A stretch of DNA of 64,000 nt from Aphelenchoides besseyi (GCA_024699855.1 JAMPIQ010000002.1:6014001-6078000); one strand, 5' to 3'; counted from the first letter of the stretch, positions 1-11,542 are shown. Notes: generated from the sequence alone by a model not told the origin. Program-made: numbers and translations.

Positions 1-8
1 AGGTATTG

Positions 9-2230
9 CTAGCAGTCGCGCAATCCATATCGGACGCAATCAACCGGTCGAGCATCTGAAATAACTTCGACGAGTTCATTTGTTCTGTCAAGATGACTAC
101 TCAAGAAGCTGTTTTCAATGCTGTGTAGTTTGTACCTGATGAAAAGTCCAAATTTTCATGGCAATTTGGTGAATAATCGTTGGCTCTTCAAATTGAAGTT
201 GTGAGAACTCTCTGTTGCTAAAATATTACAATTAATACTTGTTGTGAGCTTTTATTACAAACCTCGTGATAGCCGCGTAAATGCCCTTTTGTCGATCGTC
301 TATTTCTTTGACAACGAGATACAACCAAGTTGTCATTTCGTCGACATTCTTTGCATTGAGAAGAGTCATCATCGGATTTACGACTGGTGGCACCACAATA
401 AAGGCGGGCTTGCAGTTGATTTTCAACACGTGTTTGTGTATGTTGATAAGCCTAAAAAATCGTTTACAGCCGTAGTTGAAAGCCGTAACCTACGGTTGCA
501 CGTTTTCCTCAATTAGATAGCGAAGATTATTAGACGAACCGACAGGTGTTCCGACTTTGTGAAGAGCAGTTGGCAAATGCAAAACAACATCAATTCTGCG
601 GAATTTGTTCACAATACCGTCGACAACCGTAGCAGCAAATTCATTATCCAATCGACCCTGAACATAAATGTAGCTGTCAAGAAATCCCGACAGACGTTCT
701 TTAAGCTCCTGAATTACTCAAATGATAAGGGACTTTGTTCGCTTAACCACCTCCACTTCAAGTATCGGATCGACGCTATGAATAACCACGTTGTAACCAT
801 TTTTCAGATATTGTTTTGCCAAATAGAATCCATAACCCGTGGATGAAACTGTCAAAAAAGATTACACAAACATAATCGAAAAGAACTTACAAGTGATCAA
901 AATAGTTGGTTTCGTTGAATGATGGTTTGATGAGTGCGCGCTAACCGTTTCATTTTCTGTTTGATTGTCCTCAATGTCGGGACTTTCAATGTCGAGATCA
1001 ACTAAAAAGTCGTCAGCGTCTTCATCGTCCATGTTGTCAAAAGGCATAGAAGTGTTGAAAGCGACATTTCGAGGACGATCTCTGTTGTGAAACTGACGAG
1101 AACTTGCGCCATTTTGTTCAACTTCTGCTGGACTGCGCAATGCGTTCACTGGTGTGGAAGATTCCGATAGCTATTAGGAACTATAATTAAAAAGACGAAA
1201 TGATTATCTTACCATAGCGTCTCCATAGCCGAGATGTGCCGAGCGCTTCGTTCGCTCCATTAAACGAGCTCGTTTTTCGTTACGATTCGCTTCTTTTTTG
1301 GCCATTAACTCTTCTTCAGTTAGAAGCATACGCTGAACGCTGTGACGAAGCCAAGCTGTCGTTGTCGTAGGGTTTCTATTGTACGATAACTGAAATCACA
1401 AGTGCATTTACATTTTAGCCAAACTCACAGCTTCGGGAAGTTCGGTGTAAAGCTCCAGACTCCCGTGGAATTTCACGACCTTTGAACGAATTTTGCATTT
1501 TCCGTTTTCGAGCCAGCTCTCGATCAAATATTCGACGTTATATACCGACGCATTGCGATCATAAGTCACACACGAGTCGCTATCATCAATGAGCCCAAGC
1601 AGATTCGAAGTCACAAATTGCGATTGTCCTGCTTTTCTGACACAATCGTAGATCTGAAGTCGAAATTGAAATGAACTTTTAATGCATGGAGTTCGTACCA
1701 AAAATTGATGATCCCAATTCGATCCATTGCGTGGTTGATAGACTTTAGTATGCAAAGGCAGTTTTGTCGTCGGATATGGAATTGCACAAATTTCTTTCGA
1801 TCTAACGTCGAGCTTCAATTGCAACCAACAGCCCACGGCTTCGGCCATGTCAGTAGGCTTCCAAAATCGAGGTTTGTAGTGTTTCAGTTCATGCTGATTG
1901 TAAACGTTGGTACAGGTGAGAATTTCGAGAAAACCGTTATGTGAATGAACGATAATTCCATAGCCAAGAATCTAGAAATTTGTAGAGCAATTCGAACTAA
2001 AAGGGTAACTATACCACTTCAGGGTTATCTGGATCGCATTTTGGACCTGTCCATGGAGTGCGTTTCTCATCTTTTTCACGCGGATAGCGAGTCTTTGGTT
2101 TGTAGATGAAATATTGAGGTGCACGACCATCCGCTTGTACTTCAATTTGTTCACCTTCTTCTAGCCGTTCATTCACTTCTTCATCTTCGGAATCCTCATA
2201 TGTAAGTGTCGCTCGAGGACCATCGGCCAT
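9..2230 (-). CDS. Acidic N-terminal protein running into a short-chain dehydrogenase/reductase (SDR) domain
   Basis: Multi-exon reading from ATG at 2228-2230 to TAG at 9-11. The N-terminal exons encode an acidic start (MADGPRATLTYEDSEDEE), an unrecognised folded-looking region and a basic helix (TEEELMAKKEANRNEKRAR). After an Asp/Glu-rich linker the reading enters KPTILITFSSTGYGFYLAKQ, which fits the first beta-alpha-beta Rossmann unit of SDR enzymes (TGxxxGxG, here degenerate), followed by FRRIDVVLHLP, the usual 'IDvlvnnAG' strand. The canonical YxxxK catalytic motif is not visible (WLYLVVKEI stands near that place), and the tail is short. Introns are about 42-45 nt; one at about 735-776 removes an apparent in-frame TGA. 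I infer an NAD(P)-binding protein, possibly a divergent or inactive SDR. The join of the N-terminal part to the SDR part is open in phase but could be two genes. Confidence 0.6.
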
Positions 2231-2462
2231 CTGAATTTCTTTCCGATTACCCAGCCAGTCGGTTTCGGCAATGAAAGTATAAACCCAAGAGATAAAAGGG
2301 TGAGTGGGATCGTCGGATCGACTTGTTTCATAAACCTTTTATTGTTTTACTCCAAAACAAAACAACAACGTTGAATAAAAAAGACGGCGAAATAAAGTCG
2401 TCTGTTCAACAAAAACAAGTATTAATGATCAAGGGAAAACGCGTAACACAGAAAACCGATTC

Positions 2463-5123
2463 CTAATTAGCAGTAAAATTTTCGAGCGGCATTAACTTGG
2501 GCAAGAGATCGTCGACAAGTTCGGTCACCGTCTTCGGGCATTTGTCTTTGCTTTTTTGATCTGAAAAAAGAAACACACAATTACGTTACTTGCAACTGTG
2601 CTTACATTCATCTCGGAATTTCTTTGCTAATGCTTCCAGTTCGGATGTATTGGAAGTCAATTCAATCAGCTTGTTCAAACATTTGAACATAAGTAAGATC
2701 TGAAAATACGAATCAAACCTCATGTACTAGCTTTCATTCACTCACTTTTCCTTTTCGTTGATAGATCTCAAACGCCAATTGAAAAACTTCTGCATCGTTA
2801 CAGTCGATCAACATCAGCGGATGAAGGAATTTGGTCGCTTCTTCCAACGGTGATTTAGTTGATACCAAGGTCTTGGGATCTAATGGTGCCGATTCAACAA
2901 ACTCACCATCAGCTAACTCGGCACGTTTCTTATTCGTCTGTTGTTTGTTGTTCTTTTCCTCTTGAGCTTTTTCAGCCTGTGCTTTTTGTCGAGCAGCTTT
3001 ACGACGAAGTTTCCGTTGTTCTTCGGGTGTCAATCCCGCAGGTACCTCTTCCGATTTCTCATTCAAAACTTCCGGATGATCGTGAAGTGTAAGGTATATA
3101 CGAACAGCAATCTTCGCGGCTTTCACGTAATAATCGTTTTTGTGAATCTCATCCAAAAAGTGTAACATCGTAACATACGGAGCAACATAACACTTTCGAA
3201 CACAATAAGTGTGGAAATCGTACTGTTCTTCGTAATAGGTAGTTAAAATCTAAAATTATCGATCAATCTAATGCAAACATAAACTTTGTCCTACCCGTTC
3301 GATTTGGTGACAACGTTTCAACGACTCTCCGTATTCTTTTCGTGCCAAGAAAGATTTCGCACAAGCCAACGGATACCATAAACATTGCATTTCGTAGAGA
3401 GCATCATCAGATTTCATTCCTTCTCGAGTGAACTTTTCGCACATTTTTGACGCTTCATCAATGTATCCAGCTTCCAAGAGATATTTTGCGCATTTGCAGT
3501 TTAAGTAGCGATCAGCTGTATCCAAACTTTGAGCATACTCCATTTCCATCGATGCCTTTTTGGGATCTCCGGATTTCTTGTAAATCTTCGCCTTCATCGT
3601 ATACAAGTCGACCAAGGTTGGCGTGTGATTAATGGCCCGGTCAATGTATTGCATGGCGATATCGTAGCGTTTAAGATGCAGAAAGTGTTGAGCAAGAAAA
3701 TAGTAAACCCAAACAACCGTCGATGGAAGTTCTTGGTTTGGCGAGCCATCCAACGAGGCTTTATCGTAGCCAACTTGTTCGCACTTACGCACAAAATCAA
3801 CCAGAAATTTCTCAGCAAATGCAATCTAAATTCAATCATAAGATAATGAATTTGATTAACAAGTTACTTGAGCTACGTTCTCGTAAAATTCTGACAACAA
3901 ATTGAAAAGCGACGGTAACCCGGAACGAAGACTTCCAATGAGGAAAAGGAGATAGTTGTGTTCGAACTCGTCTTTGTCCATGAATAGTAAGGCACGAATC
4001 TTAACCACTTGATTGCGTGGATACTTTTCGGTCATTTTACGATAAAATTGCCTCACCAGCTCTTTGACTTTTTCCGGTTGATCGACGTGAACTAAAACAC
4101 AAAAACCTTCACATTGAATAGAATTTTGGCTTACGCAGAGATTTGCATTCTTCAACTCGTTTCATGTAGTCGATGCAATTCGGATTACGCTCAACCAACA
4201 TCATATAAACCTGTTCGGCAGCTGGTATGCGACCTATACGATAGAGAAGATCGGCACGAGTTTCTAAATACGTGAGCTTATCCGGCAAGAGAGCGGCATT
4301 CTGCTCGAGAAACAACAACGCTTCGGACAGTTTGTTTGCTTCGACCAAAATCGTCACTTTGTAGTAAACAAGATCGGGATGCTCCGGGTCGACCGCTTTA
4401 TTTTGCTAAATTGACAATAAGTTCCGTACATTCTCACAATCCTTACGGTGTTATTTTTGATAAAGTCATCAATGATCTTGATCGCCATCTCGTAATCACC
4501 CAACATGTGACATGCATTTGCGTACGCAACCCAATGTGCTTTTGTTCCCGGTCGAAGAGCCAAAAGTTGGTAACGAGAATCCTAAAGATTGTTTTATAAT
4601 CAATTAAAATCGTGTATTGACATACGCGATATCCGATGTAATCACGCATTTGTATCTGCAGCAGCGACAAGTCCCGCAAAATCTGAAGGTTATCGTTGTC
4701 CAGTTTGAGCGCCATTTTGTAGGCTTTGGCCGCTTCATCATATTTCTTATCCGAACGTTGAACTTGACCGAAAACATGCCAACAAACATAAGATTTGAGG
4801 TCGTTGGTGAGACCGCGGCGAACAACTTCGAGCGCTTCTTCGTGCTTTCCGATGTAATTCAAAATGAGACCGCGCATCGCCAATGTTTCTGAAAACAAAA
4901 CGTTCAAACGATTCGGCACCATTTTCAAAGACCTCCATGTTCAGCGAACTGCGGATTCGCCAAGATCTGTCGTGTACATCGAAGGGCCATTTTGTATTGT
5001 TTTTGTTCATAATGACGCTAAAACGCAATTTAATCAATCAGATGACAGTCAAAAACATACGACTGTTTTCCGGAACAAACCCAACTCCTTCGGGGGCAAT
5101 TTCTGATTCGATTTGTCCGACAT
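2463..5123 (-). CDS. NAA15: N-alpha-acetyltransferase 15, auxiliary subunit of NatA
   Basis: Scaffold and ribosome-anchoring subunit of the NatA complex, which with NAA10 acetylates N-termini exposed after Met removal. ATG at 5121-5123 gives [20 protein letters not shown], then [13 protein letters not shown] and [15 protein letters not shown] joined across 43-50 nt introns. Strong family matches follow: [20 protein letters not shown] and [17 protein letters not shown] are near-identical to animal NAA15. TPR-type helices continue through the middle. A Lys/Arg/Glu-rich stretch ([18 protein letters not shown]) precedes [12 protein letters not shown] and [11 protein letters not shown], also diagnostic. 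The protein ends [13 protein letters not shown] at TAG 2463-2465. At least ten exons were followed without a break, so the gene looks intact. It lies head-to-tail with the next minus gene. Confidence 0.95.
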
Positions 5124-5417
5124 GATGAAGCGAGAACTGAAAACGAATGCCATTGCAAAGTACAAGCGACCTTCAAACAACTCACCAACGAGTGGAGATC
5201 AAGTACGAGACTCCACTATCACGTCCAACGGAACTCCGAAGGTACAAAACGTGAAAATAGGAAAATTACTGAAATGCACGAAAATTAATCCAAGTTCTAT
5301 CTTCCGCTTAATCATCGAACCAATCAAACTGATAGAAAGCAGATCGCCAGTTTTGTTGGGCCGAAGAAGATTGCGAACAGAATTTAGAAGATTGATTTTC
5401 CGTCAATTCAACAAATT

Positions 5418-5875
5418 TTATTCGGCAACCTCAGATTGAAAAGGTAAATCCGGACGAGTGAAATACACTTTCCACGGGAGAATCCGCATTTCGTTCTCTT
5501 CGGCCGCCGTTTGACATCGCGGATAAACGATGAGATCGTCTCGTATTCGTGCCTTTGTGATCCGCAGCTTTTTCTGAAGAGGCTGAAACCGAAATCGATG
5601 AGAATTGTGAACAGCGAACTCACTTTTTCTTTCGTGAACGATACGACGATGATCGGTATCGAAATAACGAAAAGAGCAACGCCAACGACCATGAGTACAA
5701 TCTGCAAACAAAAAGATTTCAGCGGCCTCATCGTCCGACTCACTTGGTAAATTTGAATTGAGAAGTCGAATTCGCTATCTTTTATCTCGGGTATGTCCAC
5801 TGATGCGACCATTCCGAATGTCAACTGAATGAGACTACTGGACGACTTGAGAGAGCATCTTCTTTTAATTTGCAT
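5418..5875 (-). CDS. Small single-pass membrane protein, unknown
   Basis: Three exons encode about 120 residues. Reading starts at MQIKRRCSLKSSSSLIQL (an in-frame Met lies six codons upstream). The first intron, about 42 nt, falls after FDFSIQIYQ; the second, about 41 nt, after SFTKEK. The middle exon is almost entirely a membrane segment (IVLMVVGVALFVISIPIIVV). The tail is hydrophilic (LRITKARIRDDLIVYPRC) and ends PFQSEVAE-TAA; the stop codon sits within an AATAAA-like polyadenylation signal on the minus strand. I do not recognise the family. It ends close to the NAA15 start, so the two could share a nematode operon, but that is only inference. Confidence 0.7.
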
Positions 5876-6343
5876 ACTCCTTTTGTGACACAAAAAGCTT
5901 TCGATTTGCGGGAAATTAGCTAATTTCTATAAGAATTTGTTGTCTTCTGGTTGATCGGAGAGTGTTAGTCGTTTAATTTCATTATACAATCTAAGGAAAT
6001 GTCAACAATGTGATCTTATTTTTCACTAACGAAATAAGTGTCTTGTTTTGTTGTGACGACAAGACGCGACTCGGACGACCCATTCGCCTTGAAAGTGCGA
6101 TTTGTCGGGTGTTGTCGAGAAAGTTCACTTGTTGTTGTTACTTTTCACTTCCGATGTGTGTTGTAGTTATCTTGGCAAATGTCTCTTCTCGTGCTTTCAC
6201 ATAAAGAAGCTGATTTGGGCATTCGGTTCTAAGTGTCAACACGATAGTTGCTGGTGACCGGCCAGCAAGTGACCGAAAATGCGCGAGAGTAAACTGAGTG
6301 GACGCGATCACTTTTGCAGCTTGAGAAACATCCGACTTTCAGA
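5876..6343. other. Divergent intergenic region
   Basis: About 470 nt between the minus-strand small membrane protein and the plus-strand steroid reductase. It holds no convincing ORF. It should contain both promoters; a TTTCAG directly before the ATG at 6344 may be a trans-splice acceptor. Confidence 0.5.
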
Positions 6344-7402
6344 ATGATTTTTTACATCTACGAGGCCTTGGAGTACGTGTACAACTACATAAAAGAAAAT
6401 GGTTTTGCGACATTCGAACGCCGCTTTCTGCTTCTTCTGTCCGTTGTTATGCTCATTTCAGCAATCATCACTTTGATTGCTATGATAGTCTACAAAATGC
6501 GCGCATCTTATGGTCGTTATACAGAAGAATCAATGTTCGGAAATGTGAGTGTAAGAGTTGTCCAACAAACCAACACTCGTATTCTTTTTCAGTACGCAAT
6601 TGACGCCCGATTAGGATGGTTTCTGCAAGAGGTCCCGTCTTTTCTGATTCCCTTATGTGCACTGCTCCGGTCCTACGAACTGTCAGAGCGATGGTTTGGA
6701 GTTTCGTGTGCGTTACTGTTCATTTTACATTATTTTCAACGGTGAGAATAAGCCACTGGATTTATTTGATACTCGATTCAGAAGTTTTGTTTACGCGTCG
6801 CTAATTCGTGGAGGCAAAAAGTCGATTCCGTTTCATTTGTTCGCTTTGGGTTTCATTTTCACCACTTGGAATGGGTACATTCAAGGACACTACCATGTTC
6901 TGTACGCTGATTACTCTTTTTCTTCGTTCACCAATACGATTCGCTACGTCGGTAAGTAACTAAATTTTTTGCTGTTATTTGGAATTGCTTTCAGGATTCG
7001 CATTGTTTTGGATTGGAGCTTTTGTGAACATTCATTCGGATCACATTTTGAGAAATTTACGCAGCGACTCCAACGACAAATCATACAAAATTCCACGTGG
7101 TAAGAACAAAAGTAAAGGAACAATTAGATTTGATTTCAGGTGGTATGTTTGAGTATGTTTCTGGAGCCAACTTTTTTGGAGAGATTTTGGAGTGGTTCGG
7201 TTACTCGTTGTATTGCCAGACATTGACGTCTTTTGCATTTGCACTCTTCACATTTTGCAACACGATGCCCCGAGCTGTCGAACATCATAGGTGAGCTAAA
7301 AGCTTAGTATTGAAATTGGTCCGTGATTGTTTCAGTTGGTATCAAAAGAAGTTTGAAGATTATCCGAAAGATCGAAAAGCCGTGATTCCGTTTGTTTTGT
7401 AA
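6344..7402 (+). CDS. 3-oxo-5-alpha-steroid 4-dehydrogenase (steroid 5-alpha-reductase)
   Basis: NADPH-dependent enzyme of the SRD5A family, an integral ER membrane protein reducing the delta-4 bond of 3-oxosteroids. Seven exons join in phase: MIFYIYEALEYVYNYIKENG, membrane helix FERRFLLLLSVVMLISAII, LGWFLQEVPSFLIPL, SLIRGGKKSIPFHLFALGF, NIHSDHILRNLR, and the family signature GMFEYVSGANFFGEILEWFG followed by CNTMPRAVEHHSWYQKKFED and the end KAVIPFVL-TAA. The signature and C-terminus are close to vertebrate SRD5A1/SRD5A2, and the His/Tyr/Arg-rich C-terminal cofactor region is present. Length is about 250 residues, normal for the family. ATG 6344 is preferred because it follows TTTCAG; the frame extends upstream only from TTG. 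Introns are 40-50 nt. Confidence 0.95.
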
Positions 7403-7423
7403 ACGTGTACATTATCTGATTTC

Positions 7424-7429
7424 AATAAA
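7424..7429 (+). terminator. Polyadenylation signal AATAAA of the steroid reductase gene
   Basis: AATAAA lies 22 nt past the stop codon of the steroid 5-alpha-reductase gene, the expected place for a compact nematode 3' UTR. Confidence 0.7.
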
Positions 7430-7539
7430 CTGATCTTAATACAAGAGAAGGACTGGAGTAAGAGTACGCATTCAGTTAAAACGGCTTTCGTTTACTTTCG
7501 CTCTTTGGAAATCAGTTTGATTATAAGTCTGCAAAAGTG

Positions 7540-8395
7540 ATGGACGAACTAACAAACATCTTTGGAGAATTAGAATTCGATTCGCCAAAAACGTCGACAT
7601 CTCGTCAAACAAAAGCGGAAAAAGCTGCTCAACGATTCGCGAAGATACGAGCAACTCGTTTAGCTAAACGTCCACTGGAACGATCGAGACGAAAAGCAAG
7701 AATTCGACAAAACGGTCGAGAAAAGTGCAAATTACAATGTACGATTAATGTAAGTTATGAGTTTGTCGATTTGCACTGAAAGCTTTCAGGTGTTCATTGA
7801 CATGTCATTCGATTCGATGATGAGCAAAAAAGAGAAATCGCGCTTGGTAAACCAATTATGCCGAGTTTATAGTTTGCAGAAGAAGTACGACGGATTAAAA
7901 ACGACAATCTGCGCACCATCGAATCATATCCTGGAAGAATGTCGAGAAAAGATCGTCGGGTTTGACAACTTCGATTGGACAATCGTACCCTTAGCTGTTG
8001 ACGAATTGTTAATTAATGAACAGTCGATAGTTCTGTTGAGTCCGGATGCTGAAAATCCGCCTCTTGAAACAATAGATGAATACAAATGCTATGTGATTGG
8101 CGGCCTTGTGGACGAAACTGGAAGTGGACCACAAACGAAAGCAAGAAATGGTAAGAAAACAAATTGAACAGGATGATGATTATTTTCAGAAGCACTAAAC
8201 TGCGAAACTTATCGGCTTCCAATTCAAGAACATGCTCACAAAGGAACCAAAGGCACGTTTTCGTTGATGTTAACACTCAACCAGGTGGTGGAGATCCTCT
8301 GTCAGTTTGTCGATACGAAAAGTTGGCCTAAAGCGTTGAGTGCGGTTGTTCCAAAACGGACTGGTTATTCGTTTGATGTAGAAAATGACGAATAA
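7540..8395 (+). CDS. tRNA (guanine-9-N1)-methyltransferase, TRM10/TRMT10 family
   Basis: SPOUT-class methyltransferase expected to make m1G9 in tRNA. Three exons: a basic N-terminus (MDELTNIFGELEFDSPK, then RSRRKARIRQNG), an exon starting VFIDMSFDSMMSKKEKSRL, the conserved 'vyiDlsFddlMs.kE' entry to the catalytic domain, then YKCYVIGGLVDETG (family YiiGGlVDrN), RLPIQEHAHKGT and LTLNQVVEILCQFVDTKSW (family LtvnqVfeIll...). It ends SAVVPKRTGYSFDVENDE-TAA with AATAAA overlapping the stop at 8391-8396. About 270 residues. The family residue after GGLVD is normally Asp/Asn-Arg/His; here it is ETG. Which paralogue (TRMT10A/B/C) cannot be told by eye. Confidence 0.92.
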
Positions 8396-8467
8396 AAGTA
8401 TTTGCGTTTGATCACAATTGTTGTAGAAAAACACTGTCATTTTAGTTGTGTTCAATCGGTTGTTTCA

Positions 8468-9003
8468 ATGCGATTCGAACTATTCTTTTCGTTGCTATGT
8501 TTGAGCATTGGAAACATTATTGGTGGTAAGAATAGGAGTGAGATTTGGCGTTAAGTTTTAGAATACGATATTTCCGAGTTTACGAATAGTCTCGGATTAT
8601 GTGGAAGTCGAACTTGTTTTGTCGACGATCGCTGTTCCAATAGGCTTCAACTCTACTGGCAACAAAAAGTTTGTTGTCGTGAACATTTATCCAAATTTCT
8701 GTTTAGGAAAATGTGCAATGTGTCCGAGATGCAACTGGTCGTTTCAATCAATTACCGCAGAGCCATGCTTCAGCTTTTTGTCGTGAGTTTCGCAATCAAC
8801 ACACGTGCAAACTGTTGCTGGTCGACTACGAATCAGATCGTAAGTTAAATACAATTGCACAGAAAAACATCTTTTGGAATTAAGCTACTGGACCGTACAG
8901 TATCGTTGTTTGTTGTTGCATTGAGGGTACTGATTGTCCAAGTGTTTCTCCAACGAATCCGCAGTTTGGAATGTTAGTCTCTAGTTTTCTGAATCCGGAA
9001 TAA
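8468..9003 (+). CDS. Small cysteine-rich secreted protein
   Basis: ATG at 8468 begins a signal peptide (MRFELFFSLLCLSIGNIIG). Four exons can be joined in phase across introns of about 36, 38, 45 and similar lengths: EYDISEFTNSLGLCGSRTCF, then CSNRLQLYWQQK, then ENVQCVRDATGRFNQ and CREFRNQHTCKLLLVDYESD, then SIVVCCCIEGTDCPS and the end LVSSFLNPE-TAA. The mature protein has about 11 cysteines in some 120 residues, including a CCC run, which suggests a disulfide-bonded extracellular protein. I recognise no family. A second open frame overlaps the middle (8601-8786), but it does not connect to both ends. Confidence 0.6.
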
Positions 9004-9039
9004 ACACCGATTAGATTTAGAAAGTTATGTTTATTCTAT

Positions 9040-10421
9040 TTAACTTTCCTTCAATTTGAAATCAACAATTATGGCGAAGTGGTCGGAAGGATAAGCGTTC
9101 TCTTTATGTTGCGGGATCGGTAGAAGTGAGACGTTTCCAGAATAAACAACGGCGTCAATGACTTCCAACTTTGGGTGCTTATGGAAAACAAAATCCAAAC
9201 GATCTTGAGGTTCTAAACAGAAATCAATGGCTGATTAACATAAACAAACCGGGAATCGTATAATTCCAATCATTTTGGAACTTTTGAACTGTTGACCACG
9301 TGTGTGCTACAATCAATTTCCACGTCAGCATTCTTCTAATAAACAAACCTGGATTTTTTACTGGATCCGGATATTTGACGCGGAATGAGTCAACAAGTCC
9401 CGTATAATTCTCGAGCAACTTTGTCGCTGGCCATTCGAACGCCCAACCACCATGTTCCGATCTAATCATTCACGATCTTTGCTGTAAATTCAACAACTCA
9501 CTTTCTGTTTTCTTGCCAATCACGATGTGATGGAACGTTGAAATCGCCGCAAACGAAAAGCGGAATCCGATCGGTCTCGTAAACCCAATCTTGAAACTTT
9601 GCAAAGTCAATCAACTCTTTTATATTCTTTACACGATCTAAACGTTATTTTGGTGTCATAAACAGACGATCAGACAAACTGTACGATTCGGGAGTGATTT
9701 CACCGGCCATTATTTGTCTTTCTTCCGTTACAAGCTTATTTTGGGCTGCATAGGGTCCTGCAGTTGTAATCGCTAATATCAAAACGTAAATTTTGTGTGT
9801 ATACCATAACTTTGATAAGCGAGATGAACACCAACAACGTTAATAATCACACCACTTTCCAGCTCAATCTTCGCTCCTACCGAAGTTGTCAGAGAAAAGC
9901 TATCATTTTTGTAAAACTAAACTTCTAAAACGTTTAGGTGCTTAAACTTAAGAACTGACTTTGTGACGTGTGAATATTCCGTCATCACTGTAATAGGAGC
10001 CGCCTCTAAACACTCCTTTCCATGGATCACCTAGTGCATCAAGAAACTTGTCGAACGTTTCCGCGTCGCTTAGTTCCTACAAACAACTTGCGCTTCTTAC
10101 TACCTAACCTCAATCGATTACTTGAATGCAAACTACATCGGGATTAACGGCCAGAATGTGTTGCACAATCTTCTGAAAGCCATCTTTCACTTGTTTACCG
10201 CTCAGCCAAATGTTGAAAGTCATCACACGAATGTCCACCCCACTTCCGTCAGTCAAATGGTAAACTTCTCGAGAATCCTTGGCTTCGGGTTCAATCGATG
10301 CCGTTTCATTAGATCCATGTGAGACGAAGTAAGTCAAAAGGAGAAAGCCAACAACGACACATAAAACGAGTCCTTGCATTAAACGTTTCGACGAGCAATA
10401 GATCTGAAAATGTTCGTTCAT
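9040..10421 (-). CDS. Membrane-anchored endonuclease/exonuclease/phosphatase (EEP) fold protein
   Basis: Reads from ATG 10419-10421 (MNEHFQIYCSSKRLM) through a membrane anchor (GLVLCVVVGFLLLTYFV) into an EEP (DNase I / sphingomyelinase-like) domain. The fold's catalytic landmarks are visible across several short introns: MTFNIWLSGKQV (Asn), VVCIQ joined to ELSDAETF (catalytic Glu), GVHLAYQSYG, FVCGDFNVPSHRDW (GDFN metal and substrate site), EPQDRLDFVFHK and the final YPSDHFAIIVDF (SDH motif with catalytic His), ending LKES-TAA. All core residues are intact, so hydrolase activity is likely. Topology suggests a type II protein with the enzyme outside the cytosol. The substrate (nucleic acid, phospholipid or sphingolipid) cannot be decided by eye. 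Confidence 0.88.
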
Positions 10422-10583
10422 TTCAATCGATAAAAATTTACATTGCGGGAAGAATCGTAAAGAACATAGTCAACCATCACCAGAAACTACAAAACCAATG
10501 TTGTTTCATTGGTGAATCAAAAGTTGAAGTTTTGAGCATTCCGTTAAACGGACGTTATGAGATTTTGCGAGCATAATGATTCA

Positions 10584-10885
10584 ATGGCCTTCAAAGCGAT
10601 GGCGGTTTATAAACGAAGCGGGCTATCAACAAAGTCAACGGTTTGTCGCCGAAATTCGCACGAAACGCAGTTCACTTACCAAAAGTTGTCGTCCATTTAA
10701 CGTGAAACTTTGCATTGTTGTAATAGTTAGAAAGCGATGCGGAAGTCGACGGTCTTGCACATAAAATTTCAATGCAGAAGCGTGAACTTGCGTTCAAAAC
10801 TCTGGCGCTTGGAGCATGTAATCGGTTGTTTGTTCAGCATTTGCAGATTGGAGGTTTAAATGCGTCAAAACTTCCACTTCGATGA
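10584..10885 (+). CDS. Small protein of about 84 residues, unknown
   Basis: ATG 10584 gives MAFKAMAVYKRSGLSTKST, continuing to THETQ-like basic sequence and TYQK; a 46 nt intron (donor after CAAAA, acceptor ...ATAGTTAG) then joins in phase to SDAEVDGLAHKISMQKRELA and FKTLALGACNRLFVQHLQ, ending SKLPLR-TGA at 10883-10885. AATAAA follows at 10891-10896, which supports a real 3' end. An earlier ATG (10576) is in another frame. The basic amphipathic N-terminus could be a mitochondrial presequence. Not recognised. Confidence 0.45.
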
Positions 10886-10890
10886 TTTCC

Positions 10891-10896
10891 AATAAA
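10891..10896 (+). terminator. Polyadenylation signal AATAAA
   Basis: AATAAA five nt after the stop of the 84-residue gene; it supports that gene model. Confidence 0.5.
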
Positions 10897-11113
10897 CTAT
10901 TATTCGAATACTATGGTTGTTTACAGAGAAGAACAAAATTTTTGGTCTAATTAGACGTCTCGGTGTTGACTTGGTGTCTGACAATTCACTTGGACAAACA
11001 GTGGAAAGATCTCGGTATTGTAAATCGAAAGGTTATGCACGCGCAGTTATTTTTCGACTGAGGTCGAGATTTTCGATCGATTCATTCATTCTCGTTCAGA
11101 TGGAGTGGTTATT

Positions 11114-11542
11114 ATGAGTTGGTGGAGAGCGATCTTTCTTTTCAGTTACTTTGGTAGAAGTTCGTCTGAGAACTACCTCACGTTTCACAACGTCCACTTG
11201 ATTAAACAACCGTATGCTTCTGGTTGTACGATCACAGTGAGTATGCGAATTCATCTTAAGTAAGGAGTTTGATTGCAGGAAAACATGGTTGTTGAATGCG
11301 ATGGAACGAGACGTGAATTGACTACCGAAGATCATTTCGCACTTGATGAATACAAACAGTTAACAGAAAAGTGGAAAGAGTCAGTGAATTCAATCGTAAG
11401 TCACAAAAAAGAAACAACGAGTAAATTCGTTTAGATGGACACGTTGAATTTGGACGATGAAGGGAAACCGATACAGATTCCAGATTATCCAACGTTTCCA
11501 CAAATCTGCAAAATGTGCATGCCATCTGTTCCACCGCTTTAG
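11114..11542 (+). CDS. Secreted pepsin-inhibitor-3-like protein
   Basis: ATG 11114 starts a short signal sequence (MSWWRAIFLFSYFGRSSS). Three exons join across 40-48 nt introns: KQPYASGCTIT to ENMVVECDGTRRELTTEDH, then ALDEYKQLTEKWKESVNSI and MDTLNLDDEGKPI, ending CKMCMPSVPPL-TAG. The pattern G-C-[ST]-[VI]-x-x-N-x-[LV], then R-x-L-T-x-[ED]-[DH]-H followed by a helix and a Pro/Cys-rich tail matches the C-terminal half of Ascaris PI-3 (pepsin inhibitor-3-like repeated domain, a nematode family that binds aspartic proteases). Only one repeat is present here, so inhibitor activity is uncertain. It fits a nematode origin. Confidence 0.8.

Noticed and set aside
725..780. In-frame TGA inside the SDR coding exon, suggesting a pseudogene or selenocysteine
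   Set aside because: A 42 nt GT...CAG intron (donor GTGGTT, acceptor ATTCAG) removes it and keeps phase, in line with other introns here.
5113..5439. Plus-strand 108-codon ORF between NAA15 and the small membrane protein
   Set aside because: Overlaps the NAA15 start in antisense and has no support.
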